From assembly GCF_004797125.1 (NCBI RefSeq), contig NZ_CP038810.1:930001-994000 (forward strand): a stretch of DNA of 64,000 bases, read 5' to 3'. Under the pieces are notes generated by a model, which was not told the origin of the DNA, made no database searches, and worked only from the letters and a program-made list of their open reading frames with translations. How positions within the stretch are numbered: the first letter of the stretch is position 1; the number at the start of each line of letters is the position of its first letter. The stretch comes from Flavobacterium sangjuense (lineage in GTDB: Bacteria; Bacteroidota; Bacteroidia; Flavobacteriales; Flavobacteriaceae). Shown here in pieces: positions 13,950 through 22,668 of this stretch. The translations under genes were made by a program, and so were the position numbers.

Positions 13950-16900
13950 TTAAGCTTCTTCCAATTCTTTTCCTGCGTTTCTTTTGTCGCGTAACCAATA
14001 TTTTACTCGTTTCACCAAGTAGAACATTACCGGAACCATTACTAAAGTTAGTACTGTAGCATAAGTCAATCCGAAGATAATGGTCCAAGCCAATGGTGAC
14101 CAGAAAATAACGTTATCACCACCCATATATAAGTGCGGATTCAAATCAGTTATTAATCCGAAGAAGTCAAAGTTCAAACCAATCGCTAACGGAATTAATC
14201 CGAGAACTGCTGTCAAAGCCGTTAATAAAACGGGACGCAAACGCGATTTTCCACTTTCGATGATTACGGCTTTAATTTCGTCAAGAGATAAATCGTTATG
14301 CGATTCAACTCCTTTGTCGGCGACTTTTTTATCTAATAATAAGACAAAGAAATCCATTAATACGATTCCGTTTTTCACCACAATTCCCGCCAGCGAAATA
14401 ATTCCCATCATGGTCATCAGCACAACGAAATCCATTCCCGCAATTACATAGCCGTAGAAAACACCACTGAAACTCAACAATACGGTAAACAAAATAACCA
14501 GTGATTTGGAAACCGAATTAAATTGCAGCACGATGATTATGGTAATTCCGGCCAAAGCCAAAAACAACGCATAAAACAAGAAACTTTGATTTTTTCCTTG
14601 CTCTTCCTGTACGCCGGAGAACGAATAGGTCACATCCTTTGGCATTTTGTAGCCGCTTAATTCGGTCGCAATTTGCTTGGTAATTTCGTCTCCGTTAAAA
14701 CCAGTCAACACATTGGAATAAACCGTCAAAATACGTTTGTAGTTCTTTCTTTTGATTTGGTTATAGGTATCCGTTTTCTCTGTTTGTGATACTGCCGAAA
14801 TCGGAACCTGCACAATTTGTCCGTTACTCTGATTTCTGAAAGTCAACGACTGATTGAAAAGTATATTTTCGCTTTTGCGTTGGTCTTCCTGCATACGAAC
14901 CACAATATTATAATCATCATCGCCTTCTTTGTAAGTCGAGATTTCCTGACCATAAACCGAACGACGCAGGTTAAAACCTAACTGACCTGTAGAAACACCA
15001 ACACTTCCGGCATTTACTCTGTCTACTTTTACTTCCAGTTCCGGACTTTCTTTATTTACATCAACATTCAGTTTTTCAATTCCGGGAATGTTTTTAGAGT
15101 CGATAAAAGCAATCAGTTTGTCAGCTTCCTTAAGCATCACATCATAATCAGTTCCGGTTAACTGAACACTAATCGGATAACCGGCTGGCGGTCCATTCGC
15201 GTCTTTTTCAACCGTCACATTCGCACCTGCAATACCTTTTACTTTCGCTCTGATTTCTTCTAAAACATCGGAAGTATTGTAACCTCTTCTGAATTTGTAC
15301 TCGGAGAAATTCACCGTTACTTTCCCTTTAAAAGGCGTTTCCGAAGCAGAACCGGCATCAACATTTGGATTTCCTGCACCAACACCAACCTGAGAAACAA
15401 TACTCTCGGCAAGGAAATTTTCATTGGTTTTTGGATCGATGTATTTACTCAAAATGCCAATCACTTGTTTTTCTACAAATAAGGTAGCTTTGTTTGTTTT
15501 TTCGATATCGGTTCCTTGCGGATATTCGATATAAACTATCGCCTGATTCGGGATATTATCCGGGAAGAACAATACTTTTCTCGGGAAAATCCCCAATAGC
15601 ATGAAAGAGAAAAATAACATTCCGATAATAGTTCCTAATGCAATCCAGGCATTTCTTCCGGTTAATATTTTAGCTAAAAAGCTTTGGTATTTTTTCTCCA
15701 TTCTTGGGAAAAAGTTATGCTGAAAATCCTGTGTCCATTGGTATAATTTGATTTTGTACAACCACATTAATCCAAGTGATATTATGGCTAAATGTCCAAT
15801 CGCTCGGGCAAATTTCGAATCATAAATATTACCAAGCAACACAAATATCACCGCGATAATGGTAAAAATTATAGAATAAGTTTTAGCCGATTTTTTACTA
15901 ACGTTTTTATCCTCAATATCCATCGAACCACCAGTCATGGCAGCATTTACAACCATCGCCACAAATAATGAAGCACTTAATGTTATCGTCAGTGTAATTG
16001 GGAAATATTTCATGAATTTCCCCATGGTTCCAGGCCAAAGCGCGAATGGTAAAAACGCCATCAAGGTTGTTGCCGTAGAAGAAATAACCGGCCAGGCAAT
16101 TTCACCAATACCAATTTTCGACGCCTGAATTCGCGGCATTCCTTTTTTCATATTGGCAAAAACGTTATCGACAACTACAATTCCGTCGTCAACAAGCATT
16201 CCCAATCCCATTACTAATCCGAATAAAACCATCGTGTTTAGCGTTAGACCAAAGGCAGAAAGTATCGTAAACGCCATCATCATTGACAGTGGAATTGCCG
16301 CTCCAACAAACAAGGAGTTTCGCAATCCCATCGTGAACATCAATACAATCATTACCAGTACAATTCCGAAAATGATATGGTTTGATAATTCATCAACCTG
16401 ATGTTCGACACGAGAAGATTGGTCGTTAGTAAGCTTTAGTTTTAAATCTTTTGGCAAATAATTTTCCTGTGCCAACTTGATTTTTTCTTTCACCTGCTCA
16501 ATGGCAGAAATCATGTTTTGATTCGAACGTTTTTTTACATTCAGCATCACAACTTCTTCTCCTTTTTCACGGGCATAAGTTGTTTTCTCTTTTTCTTTGA
16601 AAGAAACAGTAGCGATATCTTTTAGGTAAACAGCTCCGCCATTGTGTTTTACAATAACATTCTCAAGTTCTTTCGGATCTTTGATTTCACCCACAATTCG
16701 GATGTTATTTCTCGAACCTTGCGAAATCAAATTCCCGCCTGAAAGCGTCATGTTTTCATACTTCACGGCATTTTGAATGTCGTCAAACGAAACCTGGGCT
16801 GCGGACATTTTGAAAATATCAACAGCAATTTCTACTTCTTTATCATCAACACCAAGAATGTCTACTTTCTTAACTTCCGGAATTTCCTCAATGTCATCCT

Positions 16901-17420
16901 GCAGTTTTTTACCATAGTCTTTCAACTGTTGTGTGGTATAATTTCCCTGCATGTTGATATTCAAAATCGGCACTTCTTCCGAAATGTTCAATTCGAAAAC
17001 ACTAGGTTCAACTTTACTTCCGTTGTCAAGATTTGGCCAATCGGTATCGGCTTTTACAAGATCAACTTTGTCTTTGATTTTGACTTTTGCTTCTTCAATT
17101 CCGATTTTATCAGCAAACTCGACTATAATCATTCCGTAATCCTGAAAGGAACTTGCCGTTACTTTCTCAACACCACTAATGTTTTTGATTTCTTTTTCGA
17201 GTGGTTTTACAATCAATTTCTCTACATCTTCGGCAGAATTTCCAGGAAAAACAGACGAGATATATACTTTGTTTTCGATGATTTCAGGGAAATCCTCACG
17301 TGGCATCGTAACATAGGCAATAACACCTGTGATTACGATTAAAAGGGTCAAGATATAAACCGTGACACGATTGTCAACAGCCCAACTTGATATACCGAAT
17401 TCTTTACTTTGATGTGACAT
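13950..17420 (-). CDS. RND efflux permease (AcrB/HAE-1 type)
   Basis: This inner-membrane proton-driven pump subunit takes up substrates from the periplasm or membrane and passes them to a TolC-type channel. It is 1156 aa, about 100 longer than usual for AcrB relatives. The start MSHQSKEFGISSWAVDNRVT precedes the first helix. Two large periplasmic loops follow the first helix of each half, and MVLFGLVMGLGMLVDDGIVV carries the acidic helix-4 motif. An extra hydrophobic segment (about residues 515-560, YSIIFTIIAVIFVLLG... IISLGLMWLY) between the halves accounts for much of the added length. It is last in a TetR-TolC-adaptor-permease operon and lies 9 bases from the adaptor gene. Substrates cannot be predicted. 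Confidence 0.95.
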   Translation of the reverse strand: MSHQSKEFGISSWAVDNRVTVYILTLLIVITGVIAYVTMPREDFPEIIENKVYISSVFPGNSAEDVEKLIVKPLEKEIKNISGVEKVTASSFQDYGMIIVEFADKIGIEEAKVKIKDKVDLVKADTDWPNLDNGSKVEPSVFELNISEEVPILNINMQGNYTTQQLKDYGKKLQDDIEEIPEVKKVDILGVDDKEVEIAVDIFKMSAAQVSFDDIQNAVKYENMTLSGGNLISQGSRNNIRIVGEIKDPKELENVIVKHNGGAVYLKDIATVSFKEKEKTTYAREKGEEVVMLNVKKRSNQNMISAIEQVKEKIKLAQENYLPKDLKLKLTNDQSSRVEHQVDELSNHIIFGIVLVMIVLMFTMGLRNSLFVGAAIPLSMMMAFTILSAFGLTLNTMVLFGLVMGLGMLVDDGIVVVDNVFANMKKGMPRIQASKIGIGEIAWPVISSTATTLMAFLPFALWPGTMGKFMKYFPITLTITLSASLFVAMVVNAAMTGGSMDIEDKNVSKKSAKTYSIIFTIIAVIFVLLGNIYDSKFARAIGHLAIISLGLMWLYKIKLYQWTQDFQHNFFPRMEKKYQSFLAKILTGRNAWIALGTIIGMLFFSFMLLGIFPRKVLFFPDNIPNQAIVYIEYPQGTDIEKTNKATLFVEKQVIGILSKYIDPKTNENFLAESIVSQVGVGAGNPNVDAGSASETPFKGKVTVNFSEYKFRRGYNTSDVLEEIRAKVKGIAGANVTVEKDANGPPAGYPISVQLTGTDYDVMLKEADKLIAFIDSKNIPGIEKLNVDVNKESPELEVKVDRVNAGSVGVSTGQLGFNLRRSVYGQEISTYKEGDDDYNIVVRMQEDQRKSENILFNQSLTFRNQSNGQIVQVPISAVSQTEKTDTYNQIKRKNYKRILTVYSNVLTGFNGDEITKQIATELSGYKMPKDVTYSFSGVQEEQGKNQSFLFYALFLALAGITIIIVLQFNSVSKSLVILFTVLLSFSGVFYGYVIAGMDFVVLMTMMGIISLAGIVVKNGIVLMDFFVLLLDKKVADKGVESHNDLSLDEIKAVIIESGKSRLRPVLLTALTAVLGLIPLAIGLNFDFFGLITDLNPHLYMGGDNVIFWSPLAWTIIFGLTYATVLTLVMVPVMFYLVKRVKYWLRDKRNAGKELEEA

Positions 17421-17429
17421 AGTTTAAGT

Positions 17430-18569
17430 TTAGAAATTAAGTTTCATTCCTTCTGAAATAGTATTCACACCTTCAGTTACTATAATATCGTTAGCAGACA
17501 AACCGCTTAAAATTTCAGTAACGTTATCAGATGATTTGCCAACGGTAACCACTACTTTTTTAGCCGTTCCGGTTTTTCCATTACTTCCTTCTACAACGTA
17601 AACATATTGGTTGCCTTTTCCGTCTTCCTGAATTACAGCAGTTGGAACAACAATGGCATTTTTGCTAGTATAATCTGTGATTTTTAATTTGGCAACTTGG
17701 TTTGGACGCAATAAGTTTTCCGGATTTGGCACACTAACTTCTATACCAAAAGTTCTGTTGTTTGGATTGATGTAACTTCCAACCTGACGTACTTTTCCTT
17801 TATAGGTTTTTCCAAGTGAGGCCAAATAAACATCAACCTGATCGCCAAGTTTCAATTTTCCGATATACGTTTCAGGAACCGAAGTCGAAACATACATGTT
17901 CCCAAGATTTACAATACGTAACAAACCGGTAACACTTGGCGCTACAACCTGACCTTTTTCGGCAAAAACTTCATCGATTGTTCCTGAAAATGGAGCACGA
18001 ATAACTGTTTTAGCCAATTGTGCGTTGATTTGGGCAACCGCTTTTTGAGCAGAAACCATTTGCGTTTGCGCTTGTAAATACTGAATTTCAGAACCAATTT
18101 TTTTGTCCCACAGATTTTTTTGTCTGTCGAAAGTTGTTTTGGCTAAACTGTATTGATTTTGCGCACTTGCCAATTGGGAACTCATTCCGGCGTCATCAAC
18201 TCGACCAAGAATTTGTCCTTTAGAAACCCGGTCACCGGCTTTAACGGTAAGTGATGTCAATGTTCCGCTGAATTCCGGTTGCACCAAGATGTTTTCTTTA
18301 GTGTTAACATTTCCCTGAATGTCAAGATAGTGATTGAAAACAGTATCTTTTACAGTTAAAACAGAAACCAAAGCTTCTTCTTTTTTAACATCCAAAGTTG
18401 CTAATGCAGCTTCTATTTTAGCAATATCAGCCTGAAGCGCTGTTTTCTTTTCGTTTAATGCTTTTACGTTTTTAGCGCTGATTAAATCGTCAATGTTTTC
18501 TGTTTTCGCTGCATTTGAGCAGGAAAGAAGAACGATTGATAATGCCGATAGATATAATAATTTCTTCAT
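17430..18569 (-). CDS. RND efflux periplasmic adaptor lipoprotein (MFP/HlyD family)
   Basis: This membrane fusion protein links the RND pump to the outer-membrane channel. It is 379 aa. The signal peptide ends in a lipobox with Cys17 (SIVLLSCSN), so it is lipid-anchored to the inner or outer membrane face. A coiled-coil hairpin is predicted at about residues 25-65 and 125-180. A lipoyl-like half (VQPEFSGTLTSLTVKAGDRV) and its return half (RAPFSGTIDEVFAEKGQVV) flank the hairpin. Beta-barrel and membrane-proximal domains follow. It lies 10 bases after the TolC gene and 9 before the permease, so the three are co-transcribed. Confidence 0.95.
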   Translation of the reverse strand: MKKLLYLSALSIVLLSCSNAAKTENIDDLISAKNVKALNEKKTALQADIAKIEAALATLDVKKEEALVSVLTVKDTVFNHYLDIQGNVNTKENILVQPEFSGTLTSLTVKAGDRVSKGQILGRVDDAGMSSQLASAQNQYSLAKTTFDRQKNLWDKKIGSEIQYLQAQTQMVSAQKAVAQINAQLAKTVIRAPFSGTIDEVFAEKGQVVAPSVTGLLRIVNLGNMYVSTSVPETYIGKLKLGDQVDVYLASLGKTYKGKVRQVGSYINPNNRTFGIEVSVPNPENLLRPNQVAKLKITDYTSKNAIVVPTAVIQEDGKGNQYVYVVEGSNGKTGTAKKVVVTVGKSSDNVTEILSGLSANDIIVTEGVNTISEGMKLNF

Positions 18570-18579
18570 TTGTAATGGA

Positions 18580-19926
18580 TTAGTTTTTATTTAATAGTTT
18601 TTCTAAAGTTGCTTTTTTGTTGATGACTTCCACCATTGATTTTAGGTAGTCTTGTTGTTTTGAATACAATTGTTGTTGGGCTTCGGTAAAATCAAAACTT
18701 GAAGAAAGCCCTTCACGGAATTTAATTTGCTGTTTGTTTTCGATGCGTTCAGCCAAACTCAAATTGTCTTTTGCAGTAGCATATTGATCCAAGCTGTATT
18801 CGTAGTCGCTTTTGGCGCTTTCGAACTGAAGTTTTAATTTTTGTTCAGTTTCTTTTAATTGTGTTTTCGATTGTTCCAAAGCAATTTTGGCTTGTTGTGT
18901 TTTGGCACTTCTTCCAAAGCTGCTGAATATTGGCACATTCAAACTCACACCAAGATTTGAAAAATTATTCCATTTCTGATCACCGTTTGCAAAAGTAAAT
19001 TCGTTAGCAAAGGAATTGTAACCAAAGTTAAACGCAGCGCCAAGTGATGGTAAGGCTTTGCTTTTTTCGTACAGCATCATTAACCTTTTCGATTCCTGCA
19101 TGTTTTGACCAATTTGATAATCAATGTTATTGGTAACATTAAAATCTTCTTTCAATAGTGCCAGGTCAAAATTGTTTTGAGTTAACGAGTTTAGATTATC
19201 GGTCAATGTTAATTGCTCTTCTAAATCAATGCCTAATACAAGTTTCAGCATATTTGACGAAATGGTTTTCATACGGTTAGAATATTGCAAAGCACTATTT
19301 ATAGAAGACAATGTTAGTTGCAATTGCTCTACATTTTCTTCTTCAATAAGACCATTTTTATAAACTTCTTTGGTGTCGTTAAGTGTTTTCTCTAAAATAG
19401 CTTTGTTTTTTTCCAAAATCAAAACACTTTCCTGTGCTAACAATACGTTACCATAGGAATTAGTGACAATTTCTTTTAACTCCTGATTGGTTTTTATTTT
19501 GGCATTTTCAGAAATTTTTAAATAGGTTTTAGCCGATTGTAATCCAACCAAATAAGAGCCGTCAAAAATCAATTGACTCAATGTCAAGCCCGAATTCATT
19601 GTATGTTTTGTGCCAAACGCAATGGTTGAAACGCCACTTTGATCAGCAGCAGGATTGAAAGGATTTCCGGTAATCCCTTGTCTGGTAAACACAAAATTGT
19701 TTTGGTAACCAACGCTACCATTTATCTGTGGCAGACCTATAGTGGTAGTTTCCCATTTTTTCTTTTTAGCCGCTTCAATATCGCGATTCGCATTGATGGC
19801 CGAATAATTATGTTCGAGAGCGTGGTTAATAGCTTGTTGCAGACTAAAAGAATATGTTTCTTTTTTGTCCTGCGCTTGTAAAACACTTACAAGCATTACA
19901 AAGGTTATGATTAATTTGTTTTTCAT
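18580..19926 (-). CDS. TolC-family outer-membrane efflux protein
   Basis: This trimeric outer-membrane channel partner forms the exit duct of the tripartite pump. It is 448 aa with a signal peptide (MKNKLIITFVMLVSVLQAQ). The first repeat contains SFSLQQAINHALEHNYSAIN and a long alpha-helical stretch with LTLSQLIFDGSYLVGL. The second repeat contains NLGVSLNVPIFSSFGRSAKT and helices ending KATLEKLLNKN. These are the usual duplicated OEP domains. It lies directly downstream of the TetR regulator (10-base gap) and upstream of the adaptor. Confidence 0.95.
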   Translation of the reverse strand: MKNKLIITFVMLVSVLQAQDKKETYSFSLQQAINHALEHNYSAINANRDIEAAKKKKWETTTIGLPQINGSVGYQNNFVFTRQGITGNPFNPAADQSGVSTIAFGTKHTMNSGLTLSQLIFDGSYLVGLQSAKTYLKISENAKIKTNQELKEIVTNSYGNVLLAQESVLILEKNKAILEKTLNDTKEVYKNGLIEEENVEQLQLTLSSINSALQYSNRMKTISSNMLKLVLGIDLEEQLTLTDNLNSLTQNNFDLALLKEDFNVTNNIDYQIGQNMQESKRLMMLYEKSKALPSLGAAFNFGYNSFANEFTFANGDQKWNNFSNLGVSLNVPIFSSFGRSAKTQQAKIALEQSKTQLKETEQKLKLQFESAKSDYEYSLDQYATAKDNLSLAERIENKQQIKFREGLSSSFDFTEAQQQLYSKQQDYLKSMVEVINKKATLEKLLNKN

Positions 19927-19936
19927 AGATTGGTGA

Positions 19937-20533
19937 TTATGTATGGTGAATTTTTATTTGTTTTTCTAATTCTAAAATTCCTTTCGGAGTTGCAATTGCT
20001 CGTGTATGATATTCTAGTGCTTTGGCTTCGAGTTCGTAGGCGTCTTTTTCCATTTTGGTAGTTTCATTGATTGAAAAAATCAAGGTGTAATAAAATTTTA
20101 CGGCTGCTTCAACATCAGTTTCTTTTCTGTATAAACCCTCTGATATTCCTTTTTCAATATTGCCGCGAAAGAATCGACTGCAATCTTCTATTTCGTTAGC
20201 CATCATTTTTTCATAAATCTCAGGGTAATGTTTTTTGAGCTGATAGGCTGGAGATTGGTCAAACGACTGAAACATTTGTTTGAACATTTCACGCATTTGA
20301 AAATTTTCGGCAATGGCATTGTGGTTTTGAGAAATCACTTCTTCCATAAGTGCATGAATATTTTGATGTACCACTTCGGTTCCTTCTTCAATCAACGTTT
20401 CTTTGTTGCTGAAATATTTGTATATCGTTTTTTTGGAAATACACATCTCACCCGCAATATCATCCATAGTGACACTCTTGAACCCAAGTTTCAGGAACAT
20501 GTCGGTTGCTTTTTTGATGATTTTATCTTTCAT
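19937..20533 (-). CDS. TetR/AcrR family transcriptional regulator
   Basis: This repressor probably controls the efflux operon it heads. It is 198 aa. The N-terminal TetR helix-turn-helix is intact (KDKIIKKATDMFLKLGFKSV, then MDDIAGEMCISKKTIYKYFSNKETL, residues 2-48). The C-terminal ligand domain is mostly helical and diverged, as usual. As first gene of TetR-TolC-adaptor-permease it would regulate its own transcription. The 146-base gap to the divergent prenyl synthase gene is where its operator should lie. The match AAACTTT/AAAGTTT around 20568-20605 is a weak candidate. Confidence 0.92.
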   Translation of the reverse strand: MKDKIIKKATDMFLKLGFKSVTMDDIAGEMCISKKTIYKYFSNKETLIEEGTEVVHQNIHALMEEVISQNHNAIAENFQMREMFKQMFQSFDQSPAYQLKKHYPEIYEKMMANEIEDCSRFFRGNIEKGISEGLYRKETDVEAAVKFYYTLIFSINETTKMEKDAYELEAKALEYHTRAIATPKGILELEKQIKIHHT

Positions 20534-20679
20534 GATATGTTAAAAATTATGGTGCAAATGTAATATGGAAACTTTAAACACTAAAATAGTTTCCAAAGTA
20601 TTAACGTAAATTTAACATTGGCAAAAAGCACACTTTTGTAATCGGGCAGAATAACCTAAATTAGCCGAAAATAATTTTC
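20534..20679. promoter_or_regulatory. Divergent promoter region of efflux operon and prenyl synthase
   Basis: This AT-rich gap of 146 bases between oppositely directed genes holds GGAAACTTT (20567-20575) and TTTCCAAAG (20591-20599). These repeat as partly inverted GGAAACTwT elements and could bind the TetR protein. No perfect palindrome was seen. Confidence 0.3.
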
Positions 20680-21654
20680 ATGCACGCGATATCGCATTAT
20701 CAGGACATAGTCACAGCACATTTTAAATCGTTAGCTTTAAAGAAAGAGCCAAAAAACTTATACGAACCTATTCAGTATATTCTTTCGCTTGGCGGAAAAA
20801 GATTGCGTCCGGTTTTGACATTAATGAGCGCCGAAGTTTTTGATGTAGATTGCCAAAAAGCATTACAGGCAGCCACAGCGGTTGAGGTTTTTCATAATTT
20901 TTCTTTAATTCATGATGACATTATGGATGACGCGCCATTGCGAAGAGGGAATGAAACCGTACATGAAAAATGGAATATCAATACCGGAATTCTTTCCGGT
21001 GATGCGATGCTGATTTTAGCCTATCAATATTTTGAAGAATACGAGCCAACAATTTTCAGGGAATTAGCCAAATTATTCAGCAAAACGGCTTTAGAAGTTT
21101 GCGAAGGACAACAATACGACGTCGATTTTGAAACACGCGATGATGTTACGATTGCTGAATATTTGAAAATGATTGAATATAAAACTGCCGTTTTGGTTGG
21201 CGCTTCCATGAAAATGGGTGCGATTGTAGCCCAAACATCAGTCGAAAATGCAAATGCTATTTATGATTTTGGACTGAATTTAGGAATTGCATTCCAGTTG
21301 CAGGACGATTATTTAGATGCTTTTGGTAATCCGGAAACCTTCGGAAAGCAGGTTGGCGGCGATATCATCGAAAACAAAAAAACCTATTTGTATCTAAAGG
21401 CAATGGAATTTGCATCGGCAAATGAGAAAGAACAATTACTGCATTTATTCTCCATTCAACCAAGCGATAATACGGATAAAATTAGTTCGGTTAAGGAAAT
21501 TTTTAATCAAACCGGAGCTTCAGAAGCCACTCAAAATGCTATTCAAAATTATACTTTCAAAGCATTTGAAACCTTAGAAAAAATGAATATTGGCAATGAT
21601 AAGAAAGCGATTCTGAAAGCGTTTGGCGAAAAATTAATGAGTAGAAATGTCTAG
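20680..21654 (+). CDS. Polyprenyl synthetase (trans-isoprenyl diphosphate synthase)
   Basis: This enzyme condenses isopentenyl diphosphate units to make the long prenyl chains used for quinones, and shorter prenyl diphosphates. It is 324 aa. The first aspartate-rich motif DDIMD is at residues 79-83, followed by APLRRG. The second, DDYLD, is at 209-213 in LQLQDDYLDAFG. GGKRLRP (38-44) is the substrate-binding motif near the start. Small residues before the first motif are compatible with a medium or long product. Chain length is not certain from the sequence. The following small gene overlaps its end by 8 bases. Confidence 0.95.
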   Translation: MHAISHYQDIVTAHFKSLALKKEPKNLYEPIQYILSLGGKRLRPVLTLMSAEVFDVDCQKALQAATAVEVFHNFSLIHDDIMDDAPLRRGNETVHEKWNINTGILSGDAMLILAYQYFEEYEPTIFRELAKLFSKTALEVCEGQQYDVDFETRDDVTIAEYLKMIEYKTAVLVGASMKMGAIVAQTSVENANAIYDFGLNLGIAFQLQDDYLDAFGNPETFGKQVGGDIIENKKTYLYLKAMEFASANEKEQLLHLFSIQPSDNTDKISSVKEIFNQTGASEATQNAIQNYTFKAFETLEKMNIGNDKKAILKAFGEKLMSRNV

Positions 21655-22003
21655 TTTTATTGCACCATCAACAACTGAAGATTTACTTTCGGAAGCTGAA
21701 AAAGAAAACCTGTATTCCAAATTGATTGAGCAAATCAATAAAGATTTCAACTTTGCCAATGAAGCTGTTGATTTTCCGCAAAGCACCACTCCGCATGAAC
21801 TTAAAGTACAGCTGCACGAAAAAATTTATCGCTTGATTCAGTATAAATACGCCGAATTGCTCAACTTGCTTTACATCATCGACGTGCCGGAAGATAACGT
21901 CAAACAGTTAGATGGTTCAGATACAGTAGAACTTTCGGAACAAATTGCCTTTTTAGTTTTAAAACGAGAATGGATGAAAGTTTGGTATAGAAGTAAGTTT
22001 TAA
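21647..22003 (+). CDS. Conserved protein of unknown function linked to prenyl synthase
   Basis: A 118-residue cytoplasmic protein starting inside the end of the prenyl synthase gene (8-base overlap), so translation is probably coupled. It is mostly helical and acidic: EAEKENLYSKLIEQINKDF, LHEKIYRLIQYKYAELLNLLY, EQIAFLVLKREWMKVWYRSKF. I recognise no named domain and have no reaction to propose. The pairing suggests a link to isoprenoid metabolism or membrane quinones, but that is inference from position. It ends tail-to-tail (4-base overlap) with the convergent porin-like gene. Confidence 0.7.
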   Translation: MSSFIAPSTTEDLLSEAEKENLYSKLIEQINKDFNFANEAVDFPQSTTPHELKVQLHEKIYRLIQYKYAELLNLLYIIDVPEDNVKQLDGSDTVELSEQIAFLVLKREWMKVWYRSKF

Positions 22004-22551
22004 AAAAACACTCTGACAAACGGCATAAAGGCACTGCCGTAAATATCTTCTTTTTTGTCATAAAGCAAGTTGACACGCGCACCAATCGTAACGTCGCCTT
22101 CCTGATAACCTCCGCCAAAAAACAAACCGGTATTCCAAAAACTGCGTTTGTAATCTCCGCCTAATTCCATGTATTTGTTGTTGACGCTTACTTCTGCTAA
22201 CTCCAGTGAAAATTGAATTTCTTCTATCGGACTGTATATTCCAATCAAATTTCCGCCATAAACATTAGAAGAATAATAATGCTTTTGCTTCAAATTACTG
22301 TATTGCAATCCGACTCCAAAAGCAAAATGGTCATTAAAATTATAAATAGCACTTGGCGCAACAGTAATATCTGTGTAATCGTTGCCAAAGGAAGCACCAA
22401 GACCGCCTCCAAATTGAACATGTTCCCAAAATTGACCGGTTTTTGCTTTTGGCAATGGCTTTTCTTCTTGGGCATAAAATGAACAGGAAAATGTTAAAAA
22501 AACAAATAGAAAAACAGTTTTAGTGCAATCGATTAACTTAAAGTTGTTCAT
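22000..22551 (-). CDS. Outer-membrane beta-barrel-like protein (often misnamed 2-oxoglutarate decarboxylase)
   Basis: A 183-residue exported protein with a signal peptide ending SCSFYAQ (about residue 28). The mature chain alternates hydrophobic and polar residues and is glycine/tyrosine-rich (GGGLGASFGNDYTDIT, FFGGGYQEGDVTIGARV), ending in VRVFF. This is typical of a small outer-membrane barrel with a terminal aromatic. Relatives in Flavobacteria carry the name alpha-ketoglutarate decarboxylase, apparently copied from the neighbouring sucA. Nothing here supports thiamine or oxoacid chemistry. It is divergent from sucA. Confidence 0.75.
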   Translation of the reverse strand: MNNFKLIDCTKTVFLFVFLTFSCSFYAQEEKPLPKAKTGQFWEHVQFGGGLGASFGNDYTDITVAPSAIYNFNDHFAFGVGLQYSNLKQKHYYSSNVYGGNLIGIYSPIEEIQFSLELAEVSVNNKYMELGGDYKRSFWNTGLFFGGGYQEGDVTIGARVNLLYDKKEDIYGSAFMPFVRVFF

Positions 22552-22620
22552 GAATGTTTTTAATTAAAATTTTAAAAGATAAAAGTATCTAAAATAATTA
22601 ATAATATTATGCATTTATCG

Positions 22621-22628
22621 TACTTTTG
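22621..22628 (+). promoter_or_regulatory. Candidate -7 box for sucA
   Basis: TACTTTTG matches TAnnTTTG and lies 40 bases before ATG 22669. A start at 22609 would precede the box, which argues for the later ATG. Confidence 0.45.
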
Positions 22629-22668
22629 CCAAACTTATTATACAAATCAGGACATTCAATTATATTTT

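Noticed and set aside
22000..22551. 2-oxoglutarate decarboxylase activity for the 183-aa protein
   Set aside because: It has a signal peptide and barrel-like strands but none of the thiamine-binding or catalytic motifs. The name comes from its neighbour sucA.
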